A stretch of DNA of 64,000 nucleotides from Xenoacremonium recifei (Eukaryota; Ascomycota; Sordariomycetes; Hypocreales; Nectriaceae). How positions within the stretch are numbered: position 1 is the stretch's first letter; every line of letters starts with the position of its first letter. The stretch covers positions 930,001 to 994,000 of the forward strand of contig WOFQ01000003.1 in the NCBI GenBank assembly GCA_012184525.1, in the 5' to 3' direction. The notes beneath the pieces are model-generated. The model had not been told where the DNA came from. It did not search any database and was given only the letters and a program-made list of their open reading frames with translations. Positions 55,676-64,000 of this stretch are shown here, piece by piece. Made by a program: the position numbers and the translations under genes.

Positions 55676-56897
55676 CGTGCGCTTGAAGCCTTTCTTGTCT
55701 CGTCTTGTGCGAATTGTCAAGGATGGATGACGACGGCTGGGTTTCCTCGTTTCTCGTATCCTAACGAAAAAAAAAAAGTAATTTATCAAAGAAACCATAC
55801 CCGCACAACTGTTGGGACGAAACGAACCGGGTATTTATGGCATTATTGCATAGGGGTGGTCTGGTATTGCATTTGCATTGGTCATCGTACTGAGCAGGAT
55901 CATTGGCGTTTTCTGGGTTGCGAGGGGATGGGCATAGGCATGGGCATTGGCATGGGAGGGAGGATGGGGGGAGTATTTTGGGATCGGGCCTTTCCCGTCA
56001 TACGCGCGCTCCCAGCCTTTATCACTACCACCACCACTTCCATCATTACCACCAAACCCTTTTATTGACGGGGCCGCGAGTGAGCGAGTCCAGAATGCCG
56101 CGAGAAACAACAAACAGGGAGAGCCTCTGTAAAGAAGGACTCGGTGTGTTTTTATGTTAGTTGAGATGTGCTTGCAAATGGCATGTTGGGTGCTCCCTCG
56201 GTTTATGAGATGATGATGACTGTGTATTCCCGTAAGATATTACTAGTTATCTCAGGTATACTCCTGTATCAGTCGAGAATACTATGGGATTGGTTCTAAG
56301 CTGGACTGTTCTGTGGTTGGTTGTCTGCCTCGGCCAACCAGAACAAGGGTTGTCACTAAAACTAGGCAAATCCTGCGCGTGCCAAGAAGCTGAATTCTGA
56401 AGTGTGGATGTACGCATAAGGGACTATCTCGGTCGTGTGCCTGTGAAATTGGTCACCAATGCGAAGTTGAAAAAGGGGTTTGTTCTGGAGGTTTCTGAGT
56501 ATTTCCCGGATTCTTGGTCTCGTGAATTCATTTGGGTATTACTGCACCCGTAGATGATCCTGTCTGGACAGGCACTCGTGAGAAATATGGCAGATCAGGA
56601 GAATGAAGACCTGGCCGAGAGCTGGTTCACGATGGGAGCACCGGCAAAGATAAGATGCTGGTGGGCTTTCAGTCCGCATTGTTGGTTGGTTTGGCATTCG
56701 CATTCGCAATGAATTCCTACAGGCAACCGATGGCTGTTTTTCAGGAAAAAAATGTACACAGGATTACCATCCTTCAAATCCACTGCTGCAACCCCTCTTT
56801 CACGTATCATCCTTCACCCATCATCATTCGACGAGTCGGGCACGCACAATACCATAGTGCGACGTGCCACTTGATATTCCACCGTCTTTCGTTTCGT
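55676..56897. other. Intergenic between convergent SCH9 and ATP14
   Basis: About 1.2 kb. The first part is SCH9 3' UTR; 55922-55973 is a GGGCAT/TGGGCAT-type repeat tract (GGGCATAGGCATGGGCATTGG and similar). No gene was supported. The frame 56655-57233 runs antisense to ATP14. Confidence 0.5.
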
Positions 56898-57615
56898 TTA
56901 GTGGTGAGCTTCATCCTCCTCCTCGGCCTCGAGCCAGTCAGCGACCTCGGGGGTGCCGGCGGTGGCAGAGGCGTCCTGGCCCTCGATCTCGACGGCCATG
57001 CTCTCGTACTCCTTCAAGCTGCCGGCGAGGTCGGTCTCCTCGGGGGAGGCGGGGGTCTTGGGGGCGGCGAAGGTCTGGACCTGGCCCTCGGCGTCGGAGG
57101 CCTTGACGGCGGGCACCTTGTAGGCCTTGAGCTCCTTGAGGTAGAGCTCCTGGACGAAGTCGGCTGTGGCGGAATGTCAGCAAGTTCCCAGGGGGGAGTA
57201 TGGCGAGGAGAATTGGGTGAGGAGGGCAATTGAGAGGTCTGGGATGAAGGCATCGTGGGTGACGACAATGGCAGACGTCGGAGCTCGGACGGAGGAAGCT
57301 TCGGCTAATGTTCGAAAGACCGCCCATCCATCACCACGCAACATTATCCCATCTCAACGCCCTTGCCATCGCGGCATCGCATCGTCAACTCGTGTTTCGA
57401 AGGTCTGGCTTACCTCTTCGGGAGACGGTGGGAGCGATGAAGCTCCTCACCTGGACGGATCGAGCAGCCTTGGAAGCCGCCGCAACGGCAGAGCGAGCGC
57501 GCTATAAAGCCCCCCAACGTCAGCGATCACAATGGCATCGAGAGGGCACTTGTCGGGTGCCCAGGGGTCAATTGCGAGGTCTGCTTACCGAAGCCCGGGA
57601 GAGTTGGCTGAGCAT
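56898..57615 (-). CDS. ATP14: Mitochondrial F1Fo ATP synthase subunit H
   Basis: Minus strand, three exons (57615-57589, 57501-57414, 57163-56898), 126 residues. Subunit h of the peripheral stalk of ATP synthase. The presequence MLSQLSRASRARSAVAAASK is basic and Ser/Ala-rich and is followed by ARSVQVRSFIAPTVSRR. The mature protein has the family opening ADFVQELYLKELKAYKVPAV, the middle VQTFAAPKTPASPEETDLAGSL, and the acidic C-terminus EVADWLEAEEEDEAHH. The exons were assembled from splice signals: intron 1 (GTAAGC ... TTTATAG) and a 250-bp intron 2 (GTAAGC ... GCCACAG). Both junctions preserve the frame, and the sequence across intron 2 (SRRADFVQ) is the typical presequence boundary. The nine-codon first exon is easily missed by gene finders. 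Confidence 0.9.
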
Positions 57616-58359
57616 TTTGGGCGTGGGCGGGTGGGTGAGGCGGGTGGCTCAATTGGCGATGAGGATGGACTGAGGGTTTTGTTAAAAATCGTGAGGTTCG
57701 CGGCAGCAGACCAGAACCAGACCTTCCCCCGGCTAGAGCGCTCCGTTTCTGCTGGACTGGCAATTTTCGCCCCGGCGGCTGGGGGGAAGGGGCCGGGTGG
57801 GTGCCTCAGGCAGGAAACGGAGCAAAACGGGAGAGGTGCACGTGATGGGACGCGGTTGTGATTGGGTGGAGGATCGAGATGCTGAGATGGGAGCAGATTC
57901 GTGACGACATGGTCTGTGAAGAGGGTGTAAGTGCTGGGATTTTATGCAGAAAAGTCAATTGAAGAATTACGATATTGCTGCAGAAGATACTCCTTGAAAA
58001 AGCCTTATTCTATTGAATTGTGATAATTTACTGCTCTTACCAGAAAAGCAAGTCTCGGCAGGAACGAACAGCTGGCCCGCACTGGCTCTTACCCAAGCAA
58101 CAATAGACGAGCGATATCGCAGGAGACGACTCGGAGCTCCATCCCCTGAACTCTGCACCTGCACATACATTTCTCTCCGACACTCGAACAGTTTTCATAA
58201 ACTCATAATTCTTTGTTAAAACTCATTTTGGTATCAATCGAAACATTCTTGCCTTGAAGTAATTGCATCCCGTCAAACGCTCCGAGATCTGAATTGCCAT
58301 GCCATATCTCAACCTGGTCCCATCCTCAACTCCGTCGGAAATGAAAAACATCACCTTTT
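57616..58359. other. Intergenic: ATP14 promoter and 3' flank of the DOMON-b561 gene
   Basis: About 740 bp. A 109-codon plus-strand frame (57532-57861) overlaps ATP14 and has no family character. No repeats or RNA genes seen. Confidence 0.5.
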
Positions 58360-59768
58360 CTACGCGCCGCGTGAATCCTCGTTGGTCATCTGTGGTGAGG
58401 CAATCTTCTCGCGACTTCGAACTCTGGCTCTCTGTCCAGCCGTGAAGGCCGCATTGCCGATGTACACCACACCTACCACCGCCGCGATGACGGAGTAGGC
58501 GATGATGTAGCTGTTTGGCGCGTTCGCGAGCTCTAGGCCAAGTCCGCCGTTGATGATGCCGAGAAGCAACAGGATTCGGCCGTACCAGATGTGGGCGTGG
58601 CTGAAGATGCCGCGGCGCTGGTATTGGCGGAACTGTCTGTGGTGGATGAGGCCGAGGATGGGCTGGACGACCATCAGGGCAACCACGATGGTTCCCAATT
58701 GAATATGCGTTTCGTTGAACCACTAGAGGCTACGGTTAGCATGATCTTATGTGAGGATTTTGAAAGCACAAGTGTGCCTTGCGAAGACTTCACTTACGTA
58801 TCCCTCCATCTTTGCTAAGTGGTATCCGATCCCGAAGCCTGCCCACATCCCCAGGAAGGCCAAGATCTGCCAGGCAGCGTGGATATACCAGCGGCCGATG
58901 AGAGGCATGAGGAGCGCGCCGATCGGATATGCGACAATGAAAACCAGAGACATAAGAAGCCCGTGAGCATGGAGGAGGGTATTATCATCGTCGCCGTCAT
59001 CGACGTCCGTGATGGCTCCATTGCCAGAGCCAGAGTCGCCGTCAGAGTCGGAACCGGAACCAGAACCAGAATCAGAGTCGGAGCCCGAGTCATTGCCGGA
59101 GCTGGAGTTGTTGCTACCACTGCTGGACGAGTCGAGAAAGGGGTTGCTGTCGGTGCTGACGGTGGCCTTGGAAAAGTCGACGCCGAAGACGTCGTTGTCA
59201 TCGTGCTCCTGAATCGTGGCGCGAACGTTGTCCGTGTCGAGGGCATCGCCCTGCTTCCAAGCCGCGATCCACGAGTTGGTACCCGTATAGTCGAGTCCGC
59301 CGCAAGTGCTGCCACACTTTATGTTGGCCACCATCATGCCGTTTTCCACACCGGAGCCCGCCAGCAGCTCGACGTCGGTGCGTGAGACATACTGTGGCAT
59401 GATGTGACCCGATGCCGTTCGTGTGCTCAGCGTTACGTTGCCAGAGCCGTCTTGGTAGATGAGGAACATGTCGGCGCCCACCATACCCGTGCCGATTCCG
59501 AGTCCGATCCATTGGATGCTGTCCACAGCGCTGATCTGGAAGTAGACGTTGCCTGAGCCAGATTGGGCCGAGGCCTCGGGAACGCCCCATTGGAAGCAGA
59601 CAGAGTTGGAGCCGTCGGGGCAGAAGGACGCTGGTGATGCTGCGGCATCGCGGATGTCTAGGACGCGTTCTGTCAGTACCGAGATTCCTTTCCTCACTTT
59701 GGGGCCATTAATATTGACTTACATAGGGCCGCAGCTGTTGCGAGAGCTGCACCGGTAAATGATTTCAT
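58360..59768 (-). CDS. DOMON-cytochrome b561 membrane protein (secreted-domain heme reductase)
   Basis: Minus strand, three exons (59768-59723, 59657-58798, 58722-58360), 422 residues. A short signal peptide (MKSFTGAALATAAALY) precedes a DOMON / cellobiose-dehydrogenase-like cytochrome domain: FCPDGSNSVCFQWGVPE, QWIGLGIGTGMVGADMFLIYQ, GHIMPQYVSR, with a candidate Met heme ligand. A linker of alternating Gly, Ser and Asp (residues about 220-255) follows. The b561 helices then carry four His ligands: LLHAHGLLM, WYIHAAWQIL, NETHIQLGTI (formed at intron 2) and HAHIWYGRI. Such proteins move electrons across the plasma membrane between cytosolic reductants and the extracellular DOMON heme. The physiological acceptor is unknown. 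Tail: RARVRSREKIASPQM, cytosolic and basic. Confidence 0.9.
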
Positions 59769-61389
59769 GATGCAGAAGGAGCTTTTGTTGAGAGAGATGT
59801 GAAGGAAGGAAGACCGAGCTCAGTCACAAAAAAATCGAGGTCACAACAACACAACGAGCCAAAGTTCCATATATGGGAAATATTCGCAGTGTCAGTCCGT
59901 CACACTGAAACCAACACACAATCACAAGAATAGTACATTCGCCCTTTCAGCTAGAAGGGGGGGCACGCACGTTCTTTTATGATAAATTTAGGAAACGCCA
60001 GATCCTGAAAGAGACATGTTCTTTCTCCCGCTCAAAGAAGCAGACGATCAATCCAAGCCACGGGCGGCTCGCGCGCAGCCCCCCGACCGGACTGAGACAA
60101 AGCGGCTCTCCGGCAAGGATGCCCAATCGGGGGGACAGCAAACGTCAGCACGCGGGCGGCAGTTAGCCCCTGGCTCGAGGTGCAGAGTTTCATCATCCGG
60201 GGGGTGGTGGTGATTGCAGCTCGGCCACGGCAGCGGGATGGGCGGGATGGGCTGGGCTCGGATGTAGCAGCCGCCAGGAGACTGCAGCAAGGGGGGGCAC
60301 AAGATGCGAGGTATGTGACATGGAAGCGACTTTGGCGATGTTGCCCAGCGCTGATCGTTGTGACTGGCAGATATGCTGCATACCAGCGCGTTGCACCGTC
60401 TGGTCGCAGCGACTCTGGCAGCCATTCAAGGACACTGCAGCGTTCTCAGCGCTGTCTATCTCGTTGCCAACCAAAAACGCCATCAACAGCAATCTCGTCG
60501 CTTGCACGACTTTCCTGGACCCCAATGGTCTGGACTCCCGCCGTCTGCCCCCTGCTGCATGTTGGCGTTGGCGTTGGCGTCGGCAGTGCAGCGCACCCAA
60601 ATCCCCCTGGCGGCCGACCCCAGTCCCAGCCAACCCGCGATAGGCCAAATAAGCTTCTGCCCAGGAATAAGCTTCTTCCCACGACTCGACGATCTCCTCA
60701 CGATTCCCCCCGCCGGACCGTCTATCGCCCCGAAGCACAGTCGGCCGCCCGTCACAGCCTCGTATTCCATATCAAAGAGGCCTCGCGCAGGAATCCCAGG
60801 CCAATCGCAACGAGCTGCAGTACGCGTAAGTTCCAGTGCCATGTCATCGGCCAAGAACCCAATATGCAAATCGTGTCCTCGCACATCCCGCCAAGCCTGC
60901 AACACCTCATATCAACGGCCACTAGGCTTCTCGGCACTCTCACGGCAGTCAGTTGTCGGCCGCCTTGGGGAATCCCCCTCTGCGGGATGTGACGCCGTCG
61001 GTAGCTGTTTGCTGGCTTCGTGCTGCAGCTTGCCGTGATGGCTTCGCGCTCAGCCTCCATGCTGACGTCGTCCTCGCACCTGTGGCGCCCTGTGCCGGGG
61101 AAACACATGCAGCAGGGCGGGGATGAGGGGAATTCAAGCGTCTAGTTCTTCTCTTTTGTCTATCGTGTGTACTCTCTACGATGCGTTCCATGCGTCCGTC
61201 CGTCTTTTTCCGTCTCTCTAGGTCGATATAATGTGCCCATAGCCAAACGCCACTGATTCAAGCAACATCCTAGTAATCAAGGATGGGGGGAAACGCGAAA
61301 TGAAAATGCCAGAGGAAAAACTCAATGCTCTAGCACGCCCTCCCTCCTACACGTAGTTTCCTGCAATACGATGCATCCTTCACTGCTAC
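59769..61389. other. Intergenic between two minus-strand genes
   Basis: About 1.6 kb: promoter of the DOMON-b561 gene on the left and the 3' UTR of PSK1 on the right. Long overlapping frames near 60180-61038 (plus) and 60193-60905 (minus) occur in GC-rich DNA on both strands and are judged accidental. Confidence 0.5.
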
Positions 61390-62934
61390 TCACGACTGGG
61401 CAGCAAATGGCGCAAAGCCATCATTCTCCAACAGGCTGGCCGACGCCACGAAGCTGAACCCGCCAAAGAGCTCGTCTTTAGCAGGGGTGTCCTGCGACCA
61501 CGGGTCCTTGCTGCTCGTGAGCACAGGACTAAGGGACAGCTCCGTGAACTCAGGGTCGAAGTTCTCAGCCAGCTCAGGATCCGTGATCATAGGCTGGATG
61601 GGCGGCTCAAGCTCACGTGCGGCGAGACGGCGCCAGTCGATCTTGCGGAAGAAGCGGTGGTTCTTCATGGTCTGCAGGTCCTTGGGCATGACGGCTCCGA
61701 GGCGCTTCTTGGGGTCCTTGCGCAGCAGGCGGGTGAGCAGGTCCTTGGCGTCGGCGCTGAGGAAGTACGGCAGCACAAGCTTCTGCTTGACAATGTTGTC
61801 CTGGATCTTGCCGTGGTTGTTGCCGCGGAAGGGCGGGTTGCCCGTCATCAGGTCGTAGCCGATGGCGCCGAAGCACCACCAGTCGACGGCCTTGCCGTAT
61901 TTCTTGCCCAAGACTACCTCGGGTGCCATGTACTCGACCGTGCCGAGCATCGAGTTGCAGCTCTCGGACTCGTCGACGGCCACCTTGGACAGGCCGAAGT
62001 CGGTTAGGAGCAGGTGGCCTTCGGCGTCGAGCAGGCAGTTCTCGGGCTTGAGGTCGCGGTAGACAACACCAAGGTCTTTATGCAGGTGAGAGATAGCCAG
62101 TAACATCTCTGCCATGTAAAAGGCGGCGACATTCTCCGAGAACATCTTTTCCGTGTTCAGATGAGTGAAAAGCTCCCCGCCTTGGCCGTACTCCAAAATC
62201 AAATACAGCTTCTCATGGTCTTGGAATGCGTAAAACAACTTCACCACAAAGGGGTGTCGGTTGACCGACTCGAGGATCTGTCGCTCCGTCTTCGTCTGCT
62301 CAACCAACTTCTTGTGCACAACCAGGGAGGCCTTCTTAAACTGCTTCTGAGCATAGAGCCGTCCCGTGCTCCGCTGCTTGACAAGCAGGACCGTGCCGTA
62401 GGTACCCTTGCCCAGACACCGCAGCTGCTCAAAGTCCTCCGACGCCATCTTGCGTTTGGGCTTCAGCCCACCCTCGATAGGCTCAAACAGCCCCGTGCGC
62501 TCGCGAACGCTCTCACTAACAAAATCGTTCTCGAGGTTGACCTCATAACTAGTAGAGCCGCTCTCGGAACCTTCACTACCGGCCTCGCTTCGCACGTCGT
62601 CGCGGCTCTGTGAGCGGCTCAGCAGCTGCTTGCGGAAACCCTGCGAGCTGCCGGCGCGCGACATGGAGTTGCAGGGCGAGCCGTCGAGGCTCAGGGGCTC
62701 CATCTGCATGCGCAGCTTTGCGATGCCCGAGATGCCCGGCGAGGGCGCGACGGGATGCAGTGTCGGGCTGCAGTTTGCGCTGACCACGTCGTCGAGATGC
62801 AGGCGGCCGCGGGGCGTGTGCACTCGGCGCGGCGTGTCGCAGAGGCCATGATCGGAGTCCTCGTCGCCCGACGTCACCGGTGTCGCCTGGAAGCCGCGGA
62901 TCGTCTTGACCGCGGTGGGGGCTGGGGCTATCAT
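61390..62934 (-). CDS. AGC-family S6-kinase-like protein kinase Psk1
   Basis: Single exon, 514 residues. The kinase domain begins at 168 (FEQLRCLGKGTYGTVLLVKQ) and contains YRDLKPENCLLD and DFGLSKVAVDESESCNSML. The activation-loop threonine lies in GTVEYMAPEV near residue 332. The AGC C-terminal extension has a turn-motif region TELSLSPVL (near 465-471) and the hydrophobic motif FGGFSFVAS (490-498) with the TOR-type Ser in the centre. No C2 or PH domain is present. This is the architecture of fission yeast Psk1, an S6 kinase homologue that phosphorylates ribosomal protein S6 downstream of TORC1 with Sck1 and Sck2. The N-terminal 160 residues are disordered and Ser/Arg-rich. The ATG at 62934 is the first of a long frame with a good context. 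Confidence 0.9.
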   Translation of the reverse strand: MIAPAPTAVKTIRGFQATPVTSGDEDSDHGLCDTPRRVHTPRGRLHLDDVVSANCSPTLHPVAPSPGISGIAKLRMQMEPLSLDGSPCNSMSRAGSSQGFRKQLLSRSQSRDDVRSEAGSEGSESGSTSYEVNLENDFVSESVRERTGLFEPIEGGLKPKRKMASEDFEQLRCLGKGTYGTVLLVKQRSTGRLYAQKQFKKASLVVHKKLVEQTKTERQILESVNRHPFVVKLFYAFQDHEKLYLILEYGQGGELFTHLNTEKMFSENVAAFYMAEMLLAISHLHKDLGVVYRDLKPENCLLDAEGHLLLTDFGLSKVAVDESESCNSMLGTVEYMAPEVVLGKKYGKAVDWWCFGAIGYDLMTGNPPFRGNNHGKIQDNIVKQKLVLPYFLSADAKDLLTRLLRKDPKKRLGAVMPKDLQTMKNHRFFRKIDWRRLAARELEPPIQPMITDPELAENFDPEFTELSLSPVLTSSKDPWSQDTPAKDELFGGFSFVASASLLENDGFAPFAAQS

Positions 62935-64000
62935 GGTCGGGGTTTGTGTGGTTTATGGATCGTGGGTGTGAATATTGTGTGGGGTTTGGGGAGCAGTAGC
63001 AGAACAATCGGCAGGACTCGTCTCGACTCGATCCAAGCCGTTGCGACGCTGTCTAGACCGGCTACTTCCCCTTCAACAAAGTTCTAGTTATCGCGGTCTG
63101 GCGCGTCGTCTTCGTGTCCTTCAGGGCTCGCCGCGGCGGCGCTCCGGGTCGGCTCGGGGCGCAGATTCGTGATGATGCTCGATCTGGTGGAAGCTCGAAA
63201 CCCGCATCTGGTAACGGAAGAAGGAAGTGCGCGAGTCGGCGGGCGTTTCTATATGCATTTGCTGGCGGTTGCGGTTGTCGGGAATCGACGTGAATAGGTG
63301 AGGAGGGAAAGGGGGGATGAGAAAGTCGGGTTCACCAAGAGGTGTAAGGAAGAAGGGAGCCAGGACAAAGGACGGACGGCCGAGACATTTTTTTTGCCGC
63401 CCTCTTTAAATTTTTACAGGCAGGTTCCAGGCCCCGGGGAGCGAGCCCAGCCCATGCTGAACCTGGCCTTAGGGGGCTTGGGCACCGGCGCAATAGCCAA
63501 TGCGGGCGCTGGAACGGGACAGGGCAGGGGGCCGGGGCGCTGCAGGTGACTTTTTGGCAGTTGCAGGTTTTCCAATGTCCGGGCACTTATGATTAGGGCC
63601 GTTCCGATGGGCTGGCAATGCAATGCGCGCCCGTTTTCAGGCGGCCAACGGGGACGGCCCAATTGACAGCGTGACAATACCTACGTGCTGCCCCCCCTGC
63701 CTCGCTAAGCCTACGGCGTCTCCCGCCCCCTCTTCAGAGGTCGCCTTGCCGGGTTCAGCAGCTGGAGCGAGCGCGGGGAGGGAGCCTAGGGGGCTGAAGT
63801 CGCGCACTAACAAGACCTGGTCTGGGGGATTTGCGCGCTCTGGTTGTGATGCGAGTGGATGAGAAGTGTCATGCTTCATTTCCAGAAGATGAGACTCGGG
63901 TCTCACAGCCAAGGCCGTGAGGACGTGCACTGCTCACTCAGACGCGTTGATGACTGCGTTGGGCGCCATCGCATTGATTGCTCGGTGTCTTCTGTCATGT
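62935..64000 (-). promoter_or_regulatory. Upstream region of PSK1
   Basis: About 1.07 kb to the window edge. Only short frames with skewed composition occur. A T-run (63388-63396) and GC-rich stretches are present. No gene or RNA was supported; the start of another gene beyond the window cannot be excluded. Confidence 0.45.

Noticed and set aside
60180..61038. Plus-strand frames of 221-270 codons and minus-strand frames of 140-181 codons
   Set aside because: They overlap on both strands in GC-rich intergenic DNA and show no domains, signal peptides or splice logic.
1..64000. CRISPR arrays, insertion sequences or retrotransposons
   Set aside because: No regularly spaced direct repeats, terminal repeats, transposase, reverse transcriptase or integrase reading frames were seen; the only tandem array (19131-19360) has three degenerate units without spacers.

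Overview
The window is nuclear DNA of a filamentous ascomycete, most likely a Sordariomycete. The genes carry short introns of about 50-110 bp with GTRNGT-type donors and CTRAC-like branch sites. Kozak contexts are of the CAMMATGG type, a tRNA-Ile carries an intron, and the products are typical of Pezizomycotina (Rds1-type ferritin-like protein, DOMON-b561 protein, PsuG-PsuK fusion, UTP18, Sch9, Psk1). I did not identify the species. No virus, transposon, CRISPR array or bacterial operon was seen. Exon structures below were worked out by hand from splice signals and reading-frame continuity.

Layout. 1-8.9 kb: calnexin (ER folding), mitochondrial methylmalonate-semialdehyde dehydrogenase, and a phenol-hydroxylase-like flavoprotein on the minus strand. 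8.9-12.3 kb: a gene-poor stretch with microsatellites and a perfect hairpin. 12.3-19.1 kb: an SDR-family dehydrogenase, a probable GPI-anchored secreted protein, and a fused pseudouridine-monophosphate glycosidase/pseudouridine kinase. 19.1-23.3 kb: a three-copy tandem array carrying TTAGGGTTA motifs in front of UTP18, a small conserved-looking protein, a doubtful 100-residue ORF and tRNA-Ile(AAU). 23.3-30 kb: a gene-poor stretch, then an intronless 1171-residue protein of unknown function. 30-36 kb: GINS subunit SLD5, an FMN-dependent hydroxyacid dehydrogenase interrupted by one in-frame TAG, a secreted Rds1-like protein and an AIG1/FAR-17a membrane protein. 36-48 kb: a dense housekeeping block with a WD40-cyclophilin (PPWD1/Cyp15 type), DAHP synthase, a C2H2 zinc-finger protein, a four-helix membrane protein, NAR1, a SUZ-domain protein and a 107-residue protein. 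48-52.9 kb: gene-poor, ending in the long leader of SCH9. 52.9-64 kb: SCH9, ATP synthase subunit H (ATP14), a DOMON-cytochrome b561 protein and PSK1.

How the genes relate. They are mostly independent housekeeping genes, not a biosynthetic cluster. Themes that recur are growth and ribosome production (UTP18, and the two S6-kinase-like AGC kinases SCH9 and PSK1 within 10 kb), Fe-S and heme redox (NAR1, b561), RNA turnover (PsuG-PsuK, SUZ protein), and amino-acid synthesis (DAHP synthase with two perfect TGACTCA Gcn4/CPC1 sites, one inside its first intron).

The observations most worth following are the telomere-like repeat array upstream of UTP18, the single stop codon inside the otherwise intact hydroxyacid dehydrogenase, the close SCH9/PSK1 pair, and the possible far-upstream coding exon of SCH9.
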